Source: Plantactinospora mayteni (lineage in GTDB: Bacteria > Actinomycetota > Actinomycetes > Mycobacteriales > Micromonosporaceae). Taken from it: a stretch of 64,000 nucleotides of DNA. This document shows, piece by piece, positions 1 to 8,779 of this stretch (positions are counted from its first letter, which is position 1; every line of letters begins with the position of its first letter). The stretch is from positions 1 to 64,000 of the forward strand of contig NZ_BONX01000047.1 of NCBI RefSeq assembly GCF_016862935.1, written 5' to 3'. Under the pieces are notes generated by a model. It saw nothing but the letters and a program-made list of their open reading frames with translations. It had not been told where the DNA came from and made no database searches. The position numbers and the translations under genes were made by a program.

Positions 1-12
1 CTCACAGGAACC

Positions 13-1770
13 TTAGAAGGGGATGTCGTCGTCGGAGAGCACGCCCGACCGGGTGCCGACCACCGCGAACGGGTCGGCGGCCTGGGTGATCGAGCGGAGC
101 GTCCCGGTCGGTGCGGCGCCGGCCTCGGAGACCCGGGTCGCCCAGGCCGGGAACGGGAAGTCCAGGCAGAGCGGCACCGGGATGTCCGGCTGGTTGACGA
201 ACATCGTGCCCGGCTTGGCCAGCAGCGCCCGCTGCCGCTGCGCGGCGGGCAGGAAGCCGTACTCCGGGCGGGACGCCTCGGCCGGGTCGAGCCGGCCGAC
301 CACCCGGATCGCCGAGTTGGTGACGATCCGCCGCTCCACCTCGCTGGCGGTCTGCTGCGCCCCGATCAGGATCACCCCGAGCGAGCGCCCCCGCTCGGCG
401 ATGTCCAGCAGCACCTCCTTGATCGGCGAGGACCCCTCCCGGGGTGCGTACTTGTTCAGCTCGTCGAGTACGACGAAGAGCAGTGGCTTGGCGGTGCCGG
501 CCTTCTCCTTGCGCTCGAACTCGGTCTTCAGGGTCACCCCGACCACGAACCGCTGGGCCCGGTCCGGCAGGTTGTGCAGGTCGACCACGGTCACCTGGGC
601 GCTCTCGGCGGTGTTCACGCTGTGCGGCCGGCGGGTGGCGAGGTCGCCCCGGATGAGCCGGGCCAGGTCCTTCTTGCTGCCGATCAGCCGCCGGGCGAAG
701 GCGTTGACGGTGCCCATGTTGACCGCGCTGCCGGCCCACTCCGACCGGGTCTCGTCGTCGGTGAGCTGCTCGACGATGTGGTCCACCAGGTCGGGGTAGG
801 AGTTGATCCGTGTCCCGTCGACGCTGACGCCACCGTCGGCGGGCTGGGCGTACCGGGCCAGGTGGGCGGCGACCGAGTGCACCACCATGGTGTATTGCTG
901 GCGCTCGTCGTCGGCGTCGGCGAAGACGTACGGCAGCAGCCGGTCGGCGCAGAACTCGGTAAGCGTCCAGTAGAAGCTGTCGACCCCGGTGAGCCGGCTG
1001 CTCACGTCGGGGGTGCCGGAGGAGTCGCCGGGCCGGGGCGGGGCGTAGACCCGGACGTCCGGGAACGCCCCGGCATCCAGCCCCAGCTTCGCGTACGTCT
1101 CGGTGGTGGCCGCGTCGAGCCGGCTGTTCGGGTGGTCGAGGAAAAGCAGGTCCTCGCCCTTGACGTTGAAGATCAGTGCCTTGGCGTTCACGGCGTCGCC
1201 GCCGAGCACTCCGGAGCGGAACACCGAGTAGAGCAGGAAGGTGGCGAAGCTGGTCTTGGTGGCCACCCCGGAGATGCCGGAGATCGATACGTGTGCCCCG
1301 CGCGAGCCGTCCAGGAAGTCGGCGTTGAGGAAGACCGGTACGCCGTCCCGGCCGATCCCCATCGGCACCCGGCGTTCCATCCGGTCGAAGTGCAGTGCCG
1401 CCGACCGGGCCTCGCCCTCGGCCCGGTAGACGACCGCGCCGGGGGAGGGTGGCACGTAGAACTCCGGGTCGACCCGGGTGGTGGTGATCTCGGCCGCCTC
1501 CTGCACCATCGCCGGCAGGGTGCCGTCGGCGATGGCGAAGACGTCGGAGTCGAACTGCGCCCCCTCGTGTCGGGCCCGGACCTGGGTGACCACCCCGGCG
1601 ATGGTGACCGGCTCCCGGTCGGGCAGTTCGCGCCGGGTCACCACCACGTCGTCGAGCTGGAGGTAGCTGCCCGGGGTGACCGCCGTCCAGAACTGCAACG
1701 GGGTGGCGTCGGCGGTGCCCAGCACCCGGCCGACCGCCGCGCCCGGATCCTCCGGTGGGCTGTCGGTCAC
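13..1770 (-). CDS. HerA-like (DUF87) ATPase
   Basis: Predicted hexameric ATPase of the HerA/FtsK superfamily, 585 aa, probably acting on DNA in the cytoplasm. The N-terminal ~110 residues look like a HAS-barrel. The ATPase region has a P-loop-like SGISGVATKTS near residues 164-174 and a Walker B strand, LLFVVLDELNKYAP, near residue 430. A later segment, LGVILIGAQQ, resembles sensor/RecA-core strands of HerA proteins. The P-loop is not the canonical GxxxxGKT: the Lys-Thr pair is kept but the glycine spacing differs. Characterised HerA proteins work with the NurA nuclease in DNA end processing. No NurA gene is visible, although the DNA to the left is outside the window. Start is the first ATG after an in-frame stop; family call is firm, role inferred. 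Confidence 0.85.
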   Translation of the reverse strand: MTDSPPEDPGAAVGRVLGTADATPLQFWTAVTPGSYLQLDDVVVTRRELPDREPVTIAGVVTQVRARHEGAQFDSDVFAIADGTLPAMVQEAAEITTTRVDPEFYVPPSPGAVVYRAEGEARSAALHFDRMERRVPMGIGRDGVPVFLNADFLDGSRGAHVSISGISGVATKTSFATFLLYSVFRSGVLGGDAVNAKALIFNVKGEDLLFLDHPNSRLDAATTETYAKLGLDAGAFPDVRVYAPPRPGDSSGTPDVSSRLTGVDSFYWTLTEFCADRLLPYVFADADDERQQYTMVVHSVAAHLARYAQPADGGVSVDGTRINSYPDLVDHIVEQLTDDETRSEWAGSAVNMGTVNAFARRLIGSKKDLARLIRGDLATRRPHSVNTAESAQVTVVDLHNLPDRAQRFVVGVTLKTEFERKEKAGTAKPLLFVVLDELNKYAPREGSSPIKEVLLDIAERGRSLGVILIGAQQTASEVERRIVTNSAIRVVGRLDPAEASRPEYGFLPAAQRQRALLAKPGTMFVNQPDIPVPLCLDFPFPAWATRVSEAGAAPTGTLRSITQAADPFAVVGTRSGVLSDDDIPF

Positions 1771-2006
1771 CGCGCCACTCCGGTCGGTATTGCCCCGGTC
1801 GGTGCCGTCCCGGTCATGGTGAGAATCTGGTCAAGACACACGAGTCGCATCCTGCCTCACTAGTACGACACCGTGCCACGCGGCGCGGCGGTGACACTCA
1901 GGGAAGCCGCCGGGTTCGTCCCGCAGTCGGTCGTACACGGCTGCTTTGCGGCACATTAACCAGATCTTGCCGGTCCGCTCCCGGTGCCCGGCTACCCTCT
2001 CGGGCC
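1771..2006. other. Divergent intergenic region
   Basis: About 236 bases between the divergently transcribed ATPase gene and the glycerophosphodiesterase gene, so both promoters should lie here. No convincing -35/-10 pair or strong palindrome was picked out by eye. Confidence 0.5.
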
Positions 2007-3488
2007 ATGATGACCCTCAATCCGCCCCCGGTCAGGGGCAACACGCCGGCACCGGCGGGACGCGACACCCGGCGGAGCCGGCGTACTCCGGTCTTCGTGG
2101 CCGCCCTGCTGGTGGCCGCCGCCGTCGGCGCCGGAGCCGCCGCCACCGCCGAGCCCGCTCCGGCCGGTGCCGAGCCGGGCCGGGTGCACGTCTCGGAGAA
2201 CTTCGACGGCAGCGCGCTGCCGGCCGGCTGGCGCGCGGTCGACGGCACCTGGCGGGTGCAGAACGGCCGGCTCTACGGCACCTCGGCCAGCTCCAGCCAG
2301 AACAACAAGATCACTTTTGGTACGTACCTGGCGCACTTCCGCTTCGAGGCGACCGTACGCTTCGAGTCCGTGACCGCGAGCACCCGCTGGGCCGCGCTCG
2401 GCCTCGACGTACCGGCGACCGGGGCGACCCCGTGGTGGATCGCCACCATGCGCAGCGGCAGCACCGCCGCCAACGGGCTGGAGTTCGCCGAACGCACCAC
2501 CGGCGACGCCTGGAACGTGACGGAGACCGCCGCCGCGCCGACCGCCGCCGGTACCGGCCGGGACGTCCGGGTCGCCATCGAGGTGCACGGCAGCCAGGCC
2601 CGGTGGTCCTTCGACGGCCGGGAGATCCTCCGGACCAGCAGTCTGCGCCGCTCCGGTACGGCCGGCCAGGCGCTCTTCGTCAACGGCGCCACCGTCTCCT
2701 TCGACGATGTCCGGATCACCGAGCTGGCCCCGAGCGCCCTGCTCCGACCGCCGGGCAGCCCGGTCGCGGTGATCGCCCACCGGGGTGCTTCGGCGGCGGC
2801 CCCGGAGAACACCCTGGTCGCCCAGGAGATCGCCCGGCGCGGCGGCGCCGACTGGATCGAGAACGACGTGCAGCCGAGCAGCGACGGCGTGCCGTTCGTG
2901 CTGCACGACGCGACCGTGGACCGCACCACCGACGGCACCGGCGCGATCCGCTCGCTGACCAGCGCCCGGCTCAAGACGCTCGACGCGGGCTCCTGGTTCG
3001 CCCCGCACTACGCCGGCACCCGGATGCCGACCCTGGCCGAGCAGTTGGCGGACCTGCGTACCCGGGGTGGCCGGCTGGTCCTGGAGATCAAGGGCGCACA
3101 CACCCGGGCCGAGGTCTCCCGGATCGTCGCGATCGTCCGCGAGCAGCAGATGACCGACCGGGTACTCGTGCAGAGCTTCGAGGTCGACGTGCTGCGGTAC
3201 ACCCGGGAACTCGCCCCGGAGCTGCCGCTCGGGCTGCTCCGCAGCACCCTGGACGCCGACCCGGTGGCGATCTCCACCGAACTCGGGCTGGCCACCTACA
3301 ACCCCTCCTCGGCGGCCCTGCTCAGCCGGCCGGCGATCGTCGGCGACCTGCACCGGGCCGGGATCGCGCTGATGGTCTGGACGGTGGACACCCCGGCCGG
3401 CTGGCGGCAGCTCGACGACCTGGGCGTGGACGGGATCATCACCAACCGCCCGGCCGAACTCGTCGGCTGGAACGCCGCCCAGGGGTAG
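2007..3488 (+). CDS. Secreted glycerophosphodiester phosphodiesterase with N-terminal LamG-like domain
   Basis: Predicted extracellular enzyme, 493 aa, hydrolysing glycerophosphodiesters (phospholipid head groups or teichoic-acid-type material) to glycerol-3-phosphate and an alcohol. An Arg-rich n-region and hydrophobic segment (FVAALLVAAAVGAGAAATA) make a signal peptide. Residues ~55-240 look like a concanavalin/LamG-type beta-sandwich (opening ENFDGSALPAGW). The GDPD catalytic domain follows at ~245-485, with the typical opening VIAHRGASAAAPENT, acidic residues in IENDVQ and His in PFVLHD. The C-terminal strand VDGIITNRP is also typical. Start ATG-ATG at 2007 was preferred because it places the signal peptide correctly; the frame is open further upstream. 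A hairpin follows the stop. Confidence 0.88.
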   Translation: MMTLNPPPVRGNTPAPAGRDTRRSRRTPVFVAALLVAAAVGAGAAATAEPAPAGAEPGRVHVSENFDGSALPAGWRAVDGTWRVQNGRLYGTSASSSQNNKITFGTYLAHFRFEATVRFESVTASTRWAALGLDVPATGATPWWIATMRSGSTAANGLEFAERTTGDAWNVTETAAAPTAAGTGRDVRVAIEVHGSQARWSFDGREILRTSSLRRSGTAGQALFVNGATVSFDDVRITELAPSALLRPPGSPVAVIAHRGASAAAPENTLVAQEIARRGGADWIENDVQPSSDGVPFVLHDATVDRTTDGTGAIRSLTSARLKTLDAGSWFAPHYAGTRMPTLAEQLADLRTRGGRLVLEIKGAHTRAEVSRIVAIVREQQMTDRVLVQSFEVDVLRYTRELAPELPLGLLRSTLDADPVAISTELGLATYNPSSAALLSRPAIVGDLHRAGIALMVWTVDTPAGWRQLDDLGVDGIITNRPAELVGWNAAQG

Positions 3489-3496
3489 TGGTGCGC

Positions 3497-3525
3497 GGCG
3501 GTGCCCCGGGAGCCGGGGCACCGCC
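3497..3525. terminator. Convergent hairpin terminator
   Basis: Perfect 13-bp stem (GGCGGTGCCCCGG with its complement) and 3-nt loop between the converging glycerophosphodiesterase and reductase genes. No U-tract, as is common in GC-rich actinobacteria. Confidence 0.75.
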
Positions 3526-3534
3526 CTCGGGCGA

Positions 3535-4278
3535 TTAGGCGCGGGCGTACCGGAGCAGCAGCTCGTCCCCGGCGGCGAGGACGTGCCGCAGCGACATCCC
3601 GTGCGGCGTGCTGGTCGGCCCGGCGGTGATCCGCCCGGCGCCCGGACCGGTCAGCATCGGCGCCACCGTCAGGCAGACCTCGTCGACCAGGCCGGCGGCG
3701 GTCAGCGAGCCGAACAGGTGCGGCCCGCCCTCGCTGAGCAGTTGGCCGTGCCCCCGGCGGTGCAGGTCGGCCAGGCCGGTGGCCAGGTCGACCTGCTCCT
3801 CGCCGCAGCGCAGCAGCTCGGCGACCTCGGCGAGCCCGGCCGGCGCCTCGGCCCGCGCGGAGGTGAGCACCACCGGCCGGACCGGGGCGTCCGCGAAAGC
3901 CGCCGACTCCGGGTCGAGGTTCAGCGCCCGGGAGACCACCACCAGGGTCGGGTACTCGGTCAGCCCGTGCTCCCGCCGCCAGGCCCGGCGCCGCTCGTCC
4001 AGCCGCAGCGCCCGGTACGCCTCGTTCCGCAGCGTGCCGGCGCCGACCAGCAGCGCGTCGCAGACCATCCGCAGCAGCCCGAAGACCCGCTTGTCCGGCG
4101 GGCTGGAGAGCCCGGCGGAGTGGCCGTCCAGCTCCACCGCCCCGTCGATGCTGGCGACGAAGTTCATCCGCAGGTGGGGCTGGTCGAGACGCGGATAGAG
4201 CGTGATCAGCGCCGACTCGTCCAGGGGTGCCGTCGCCGGGGCAGGCCACAGCCGGGTTATTCCGACATTACCGGTCAT
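3535..4278 (-). CDS. RibD C-terminal-domain pyrimidine reductase family protein
   Basis: 247 aa, matching the RibD_C/dihydrofolate-reductase-like fold. In riboflavin synthesis this domain reduces the ribosyl group of 5-amino-6-ribosylaminouracil phosphate using NADPH. Recognisable elements are MNFVASIDGAVELDG near the N-terminus (substrate/cofactor loop), DALLVGAGTLRNEAYR, and GHGQLLSEGGPHLFGSL, the last being the hallmark SEGGP motif. There is no deaminase domain, so this is a stand-alone reductase. Such proteins outside a rib operon often have uncertain substrates. Start MTGNVGITRLW (4278) was chosen over an upstream in-frame ATG because the extra residues are Arg/Pro-rich and atypical. Confidence 0.82.
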   Translation of the reverse strand: MTGNVGITRLWPAPATAPLDESALITLYPRLDQPHLRMNFVASIDGAVELDGHSAGLSSPPDKRVFGLLRMVCDALLVGAGTLRNEAYRALRLDERRRAWRREHGLTEYPTLVVVSRALNLDPESAAFADAPVRPVVLTSARAEAPAGLAEVAELLRCGEEQVDLATGLADLHRRGHGQLLSEGGPHLFGSLTAAGLVDEVCLTVAPMLTGPGAGRITAGPTSTPHGMSLRHVLAAGDELLLRYARA

Positions 4279-4427
4279 TCGCTGGCCGGACCGGTGACCG
4301 GAGGGACGGGTCCGGGGGTACGGTGCTGGCAGTCGCACCAGTTGCGGCCCCGGCAGTCGTCGTGCCTGTCGTCCCGGCAGGCTCGGCAGATCATGCCGGT
4401 AAGCCTATGCCGAGAGGGTGGGAGACG

Positions 4428-4973
4428 ATGCGCCGTCAGATCTTCCAGCTCAAGGTGTCGCTCGCCGACGTCACACCGCCGGTCTGGCGGCGGGTGCAGG
4501 TGCCGGGCGGCTACACCCTGGACCGGGTGCACCGGGTGTTCCAGTCCGTACTGGGCTGGCAGAACTGCCACCTGCACTCGTTCGATATCGACGGGATGCA
4601 GTACGGCGTACCGGATCCCGAGGGGGAGTTGACGCTCCGCGACGAGTTGGACACCCGGCTGGACGCGGTGGCGACCAAGGGCGGTCGGTTCCTCTACACC
4701 TACGACTTCGGCGACTGGTGGGAACACGACGTGACCGTCGAGGACGTCTTCGGCGCCGATCCCGACGAGCGCTACCCGGTCTGTTCCGCCGGTGACGGAG
4801 CCTGCCCGCCGGAGGACGTCGGCGGCCCGTACGGCTACCGGCAGTTCCTCGCCGCGATGGCCGACCCGGCGCACCCGGAGCACGAGACGTTGCGTTCCTG
4901 GCTCGGCCGGTCCTTCGATCCGTCGACTTTCGACCCGGGCCGGGCGAGCACCCTGGCCCGCTGGCTGAGCTGA
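4428..4973 (+). CDS. Plasmid pRiA4b ORF-3 family protein
   Basis: 181 aa, a full-length match in character to the pRiA4b ORF-3-like domain: IFQLKVSLADVTPPVWRRV at the N-terminus, then HLHSFDIDGMQYG, and FLYTYDFGDWWEHDV in the middle, which is the family signature. Function of the family is unknown; it occurs on chromosomes and plasmids. ATG at 4428 has GGGAG just upstream. It is divergent from the reductase gene with only ~150 bases between starts. No partner gene is evident. Confidence 0.85.
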   Translation: MRRQIFQLKVSLADVTPPVWRRVQVPGGYTLDRVHRVFQSVLGWQNCHLHSFDIDGMQYGVPDPEGELTLRDELDTRLDAVATKGGRFLYTYDFGDWWEHDVTVEDVFGADPDERYPVCSAGDGACPPEDVGGPYGYRQFLAAMADPAHPEHETLRSWLGRSFDPSTFDPGRASTLARWLS

Positions 4974-5167
4974 CCCGGGTACGCCCCGGCCGCTGGCCAC
5001 TGTGGAGTGGCGCCGTGTGCGGCGGGTACGGCGGTCGTACCCGCGCCTGCACCGGCGTCCGCATGCTGCCCGCCCGTCGGGCGGTGGCCCGGAGGTCGGC
5101 CCGGCCGTTACCTCGGGGATAACGCCCCGCTTTGCGGGTGAGTGACCCAGCGCCGACGGTAACGAAA

Positions 5168-5181
5168 TGGGAACGCTCCCA
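5168..5181. promoter_or_regulatory. CebR-type operator 1 (cebE upstream)
   Basis: TGGGAACGCTCCCA, one base from the established CebR/CelR palindrome TGGGAGCGCTCCCA of streptomycetes and Thermobifida. It lies just upstream of the predicted -35 box of cebE. Confidence 0.85.
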
Positions 5182-5189
5182 GATGACCA

Positions 5190-5218
5190 TTGACACCCTC
5201 GAAACGCGCCGGCAATCT
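5190..5218 (+). promoter_or_regulatory. Predicted cebE promoter
   Basis: TTGACA at 5190-5195 and CAATCT at 5213-5218 with a 17-base spacer. The promoter is bracketed by two CebR-type palindromes, so repressor binding would block both polymerase loading and the start point. Confidence 0.65.
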
Positions 5219-5220
5219 CA

Positions 5221-5234
5221 TGGGAGCGCTCCCG
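5221..5234. promoter_or_regulatory. CebR-type operator 2 (cebE start point)
   Basis: TGGGAGCGCTCCCG, matching 13 of 14 bases of the CebR consensus, placed immediately downstream of the predicted -10 box. Its centre is 53 bases from operator 1, about five helical turns. Confidence 0.88.
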
Positions 5235-5449
5235 GCGGTTTGTGGCCGAGGCCACTCGACCGCTGACGCGGCGTCGAACCGAATCCCCATCGCGCGGCGT
5301 CGGGCCACCCGCCCGGCGCCGTCGGCGGGCGGACATACGCACCTCGGCGACACCGGAAATGCCAGAGGACACCAGCACCAGCAGCACCGTCGACACACGA
5401 ATCTCCGCCACCACCACAACACGAGTTACCCACCTGAGAGGGGTCAGGG

Positions 5450-6760
5450 ATGAGCGTCATCAGGCGCCGGCTCCGCACCGTCGCGGTCGCCGCGCTCGCC
5501 GCGGGCGTGGCTCTCGGCAGCACGGCGTGCAGTAAGAGCGACAACGAGGGATCCAGCGGCGAAGGGGGAGAGGTCAAGCTGGTCCTACAGACCTTCTCGA
5601 ACTTCGGTTACGACCAGGCGATCAAGGACTTCGAGGCCGCCAACCCCACCATCAAGGTCGAGCACCAGAAGATGGGCGAGCTGCGGGACTTCCAGCCGAA
5701 GCTGGTGCAGTGGCTCGCCGCGGGCAGCGGTGCCGGCGACGTGGTCGGGCTCGAAGAGGGCGTGCTGCTGGGGTACGTGCAGAACCACGACAAGTTCGCC
5801 AACCTGCTGGAACTCGGGGCGACCGAGCTGAAGTCCAGCTTCCCCGAGTGGAAGTGGAACAACGCCCTGACCCCGGACGGCCAGAAGCTGATCGGGCTCG
5901 GCACCGACGTCGGCGGCCTGGCCATGTGCTACCGCAAGGACCTCTTCCAGCAGGCCGGCCTGCCGACCGACCGTGAAGAGGTGTCGAAGCGGATCAGCAC
6001 CTGGCAGGACTACATCGCGCTGGGCAAGGAGTTCAAGGCCAGCGGTAAGGCCAAGGCCGCCTGGCTGGACAGCGCGACCAGCCTGATGCAGCCGTACGTG
6101 ATGCAGAACTCCGAGACGTTCTTCTTCGACAAGGAGAACAAGTTCATCGGCGAGACCAACCCGGTCGTCAAGCAGACCTGGGACATGGGCCTCCAGATGG
6201 CCACCGACGGGCTGACCGCCAAGGCACAGCGCTGGAGCGCCGACTGGGACGCCGCCTTCAAGAACTCGGCGTTCGCCACCCTCCCCTGCCCGGCGTGGAT
6301 GACCGAGGGCGTCATCGCCCCCAAGTCCGGCCCGGGGAACTCCGGCAAGTGGGACATCGCCAAGATCCCCGGCGGTGGCGGCAACTGGGGTGGCTCCTAC
6401 CTGGCGGTGCCGGCCCAGACCAAGCACCCGAAGGAGGCGTACCTGCTGGCCAAGTACCTGACCAGCAAGGAGGGCCACCTGGCGGCGTTCAAGGAGGCCG
6501 GTGCGATGCCGTCCGACATCGCCGGCATCGAGGACCCGGCGTTCAAGGACAAGAAGAGCGACTACTTCAGCGGCGCACCCACCGGCCAGATCTTCGGCGA
6601 GAGCGTCAAGAACATGAAGCCGGTCTTCCTCGGCGCCAAGCACCAGCAGATCTGGGAGACGGTGGTCGAGCCGCAGATGCAGGCGGCCGAGCGCGGCCAG
6701 CTCAGTTCGGACGCCGCCTGGAAGAAGGCGATGGCCGAGGCCAAGAAGCTGACCAGCTAG
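5450..6760 (+). CDS. cebE: Cello-oligosaccharide-binding lipoprotein CebE
   Basis: 436 aa extracellular solute-binding protein (SBP family 1). Lipoprotein signal: RRRLR n-region, hydrophobic core, lipobox GSTAC with Cys27 as the lipidated residue. The mature protein starts with a Ser/Gly/Glu linker, then KLVLQTFSNFGYDQAIKDF typical of sugar-binding proteins. Role in the family: captures cellobiose/cellotriose for the CebFG permease. AGAGGGGT upstream of the ATG is the ribosome site. It is first gene of the ceb operon and is followed by a very stable hairpin, which would favour high expression of the binding protein relative to the permeases. The specific sugar is inferred from the neighbouring permeases, beta-glucosidase and CebR operators. 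Confidence 0.88.
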   Translation: MSVIRRRLRTVAVAALAAGVALGSTACSKSDNEGSSGEGGEVKLVLQTFSNFGYDQAIKDFEAANPTIKVEHQKMGELRDFQPKLVQWLAAGSGAGDVVGLEEGVLLGYVQNHDKFANLLELGATELKSSFPEWKWNNALTPDGQKLIGLGTDVGGLAMCYRKDLFQQAGLPTDREEVSKRISTWQDYIALGKEFKASGKAKAAWLDSATSLMQPYVMQNSETFFFDKENKFIGETNPVVKQTWDMGLQMATDGLTAKAQRWSADWDAAFKNSAFATLPCPAWMTEGVIAPKSGPGNSGKWDIAKIPGGGGNWGGSYLAVPAQTKHPKEAYLLAKYLTSKEGHLAAFKEAGAMPSDIAGIEDPAFKDKKSDYFSGAPTGQIFGESVKNMKPVFLGAKHQQIWETVVEPQMQAAERGQLSSDAAWKKAMAEAKKLTS

Positions 6761-6809
6761 GTCGACCGGTGACCTGCCGCGCCCCCGGGTGAGGAGTGCC
6801 CGTGGGCCG

Positions 6810-6853
6810 GCGGCGGTGCCCACACCCGCAGCACAGGGTGTGGGCACCGCCGC
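6810..6853 (+). promoter_or_regulatory. Strong intra-operon stem-loop between cebE and cebF
   Basis: Perfect 18-bp stem with an 8-nt loop in the 133-base gap between binding protein and first permease. By analogy with other importer operons it probably protects the upstream mRNA and partly terminates, lowering permease output. Confidence 0.75.
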
Positions 6854-6893
6854 GAGGTCACCGGCCGGTCCACCTCCCCGGAAGGACCCCGCA

Positions 6894-7877
6894 ATGAGCT
6901 CTGCTGTCGGCGCGGCACCAGTACGGCACGCTGCCACGCCACCCACCCCGGAACAGCCGCACCGCCGGCGGTCGTACCGCCTCGGGCGCTGGGACATCAA
7001 GTACTCGCCGTACCTCTACGTCGCCCCGTTCTTCCTGCTCTTCGGGGTCTTCGGCCTCTTCCCGGTCCTCTACACGGTCTACGTCTCGCTCTTCGAGTAC
7101 GACCTGCTCAGCGGCAGCAAGGAGTTCGTCGGGCTGGAGAACTACCGGGTCCTGCTGGACGACTCCCAGTTCTGGAACGCCGCGTACAACACCTTCGGCA
7201 TGTTCGTGCTCAGCACCGTGCCGCAGCTCGTGGTGGCGCTGATGATCGCCAACCTGCTGAACCGGCAGATGCGGGCCCGTACCCTGTTCCGGATGGGGAT
7301 CCTGATCCCCAACATCACCTCGGTGGCCGCGGTCGGCATCATCTTCGCGTTGATCTTCGCCGACCGGTACGGCCTGGTGAACTGGCTGCTCGGCACCGTC
7401 GGCGTCGACCCGATCGCCTGGCGGGACAACCGGTACGCCTCGTGGTTCGCGGTCGCCTTCATGGTCGACTGGCGGTGGACCGGCTACAACGCGCTGATCT
7501 ACCTCGGTGCGATGCAGGCCATCCCCCGGGACCTCTACGAGTCGGCGTCCCTGGACGGCGCCTCCACCTGGCGGCAGTTCTGGAAGATCACGGTCCCGCT
7601 GATCCGGCCGACCATCCTCTTCACGATCATCATCTCCACCATCGGCGGTCTACAGATCTTCACCGAGCCCCTGATGTACGGCTACGGGCTGATCCGCGGC
7701 GGCGCATCGAACGAGTTCCAGACGCTGGCGATGTACATCTACGAGCGGACCTTCACCGGCAACTTCGAGTACGGGTCCGGCGCCGCGATGTCCTGGCTGC
7801 TCTTCCTGATGATCGTCATCTTCGCGCTGATCAACTTCGCGATGGTCCGCCGCTCGGTCAAGGGGGAGCAGAAGTGA
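6894..7877 (+). CDS. cebF: Cellobiose ABC transporter permease CebF
   Basis: 327 aa inner-membrane permease of the MalF/UgpA type. After a ~35-residue Pro/Arg-rich cytoplasmic N-terminus come six predicted membrane spans, beginning [20 protein letters not shown]. The EAA loop that docks the ATPase is seen as [16 protein letters not shown] in the C-terminal third. The start at 6894 has GGAAGGA upstream. Its stop overlaps the GTG of cebG by four bases (GTGA), giving translational coupling. No ATP-binding subunit is encoded in the operon; in related actinobacteria the shared ATPase MsiK serves this transporter from elsewhere. Confidence 0.9.
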   Translation: MSSAVGAAPVRHAATPPTPEQPHRRRSYRLGRWDIKYSPYLYVAPFFLLFGVFGLFPVLYTVYVSLFEYDLLSGSKEFVGLENYRVLLDDSQFWNAAYNTFGMFVLSTVPQLVVALMIANLLNRQMRARTLFRMGILIPNITSVAAVGIIFALIFADRYGLVNWLLGTVGVDPIAWRDNRYASWFAVAFMVDWRWTGYNALIYLGAMQAIPRDLYESASLDGASTWRQFWKITVPLIRPTILFTIIISTIGGLQIFTEPLMYGYGLIRGGASNEFQTLAMYIYERTFTGNFEYGSGAAMSWLLFLMIVIFALINFAMVRRSVKGEQK

Positions 7878-8779
7878 CCACCACGCAGACCCTGCCCCGT
7901 ACCGTGACTCCCACGCCACCGCCGTCCCGCCGACGCCGCCGGGCAGCACCCGGGGCCCGGCTCTGGCAGGCCAGCCCGCTGACCTACCTCGCGCTGGTGA
8001 TCGGCTCGGTGCTCTCGGTCTTCCCGATCGTCTGGTCGTTCATCATCGCCTCCCGGGACAACAGCGCGGTCTACGAGATGCCGCCGACCCCGGGCGGCAA
8101 GCTGTTCGAGAACATCGACCGGATGCTGGCCAACGAGGACGCCGCGTTCCTCTACGGCCTGGTCAACTCGGCCGTGGTCTCCTCCGTGGTGACCATCTCG
8201 GTGATCTTCTTCTCCACCCTGGCCGGCTTCGCCTTCGCGAAGCTCAAGTTCCGGGGCAGCAACGCGCTGCTGCTGGTGATCATCCTGACCATGATGGTCC
8301 CGACCCAGCTCGGCATCATCCCGCTCTACCTGATGATGGTGGAGCTGGGCTGGACCGGCACCCTCCAGGCGGTCATCGTGCCGTTCCTGGTCCAGGGCTT
8401 CGGGGTCTTCATGATGCGCCAGTACGCGATGTCGGCGATCAGCGACGAGCTGATCGAGGCGGCCCGGCTCGACGGCTGCTCCACCTGGCGGGTCTACTGG
8501 AACGTGGTGCTGCCGGCGCTGCGCCCGGCGGCGGCCGTACTCGGGCTGCTGACGTTCATGCAGACCTGGAACGAGTTCCTCTGGCCGTTCGTCGTGCTCA
8601 CTCCCGACACGCCGACCGTGCAGTACTCGTTGAAGATCCTTTCGTCCGGCCTGTACCAGACGGATTATGTAGCTCTGTTCGCCGGTACCGCGCTGGCGAC
8701 CCTGCCGCTGCTGATCGTGTTCATCATCTTCGGCCGCCAGATCATCGGCGGCATCATGGAAGGCGCCGTCAAGTCGTGA
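7874..8779 (+). CDS. cebG: Cellobiose ABC transporter permease CebG
   Basis: 301 aa, second permease, MalG/UgpE type. A Thr/Pro/Arg-rich N-terminal tail precedes six predicted membrane spans; the first is [19 protein letters not shown]. The EAA loop reads [19 protein letters not shown] start at 7874 overlaps the cebF stop and is preceded by AGGGGGAG. Its own TGA overlaps the GTG of the beta-glucosidase gene, so cebF, cebG and bglC are translationally coupled. Pairs with CebF to form the membrane channel fed by CebE. Confidence 0.9.
   Translation: MTTTQTLPRTVTPTPPPSRRRRRAAPGARLWQASPLTYLALVIGSVLSVFPIVWSFIIASRDNSAVYEMPPTPGGKLFENIDRMLANEDAAFLYGLVNSAVVSSVVTISVIFFSTLAGFAFAKLKFRGSNALLLVIILTMMVPTQLGIIPLYLMMVELGWTGTLQAVIVPFLVQGFGVFMMRQYAMSAISDELIEAARLDGCSTWRVYWNVVLPALRPAAAVLGLLTFMQTWNEFLWPFVVLTPDTPTVQYSLKILSSGLYQTDYVALFAGTALATLPLLIVFIIFGRQIIGGIMEGAVKS

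Larger units (their letters stand above)
4974..5449. promoter_or_regulatory. Control region upstream of cebE
   Basis: A 476-base gene-free stretch. Its right half holds the promoter and two CebR-type operators listed separately, then a ~215-base leader before cebE. The left half shows nothing recognisable. Confidence 0.7.

Noticed and set aside
1-12. Possible start (GTG at 5-3, minus strand) of a NurA-like gene after the HerA-like gene
   Set aside because: Only a few bases are visible, so neither a gene nor its identity can be supported.
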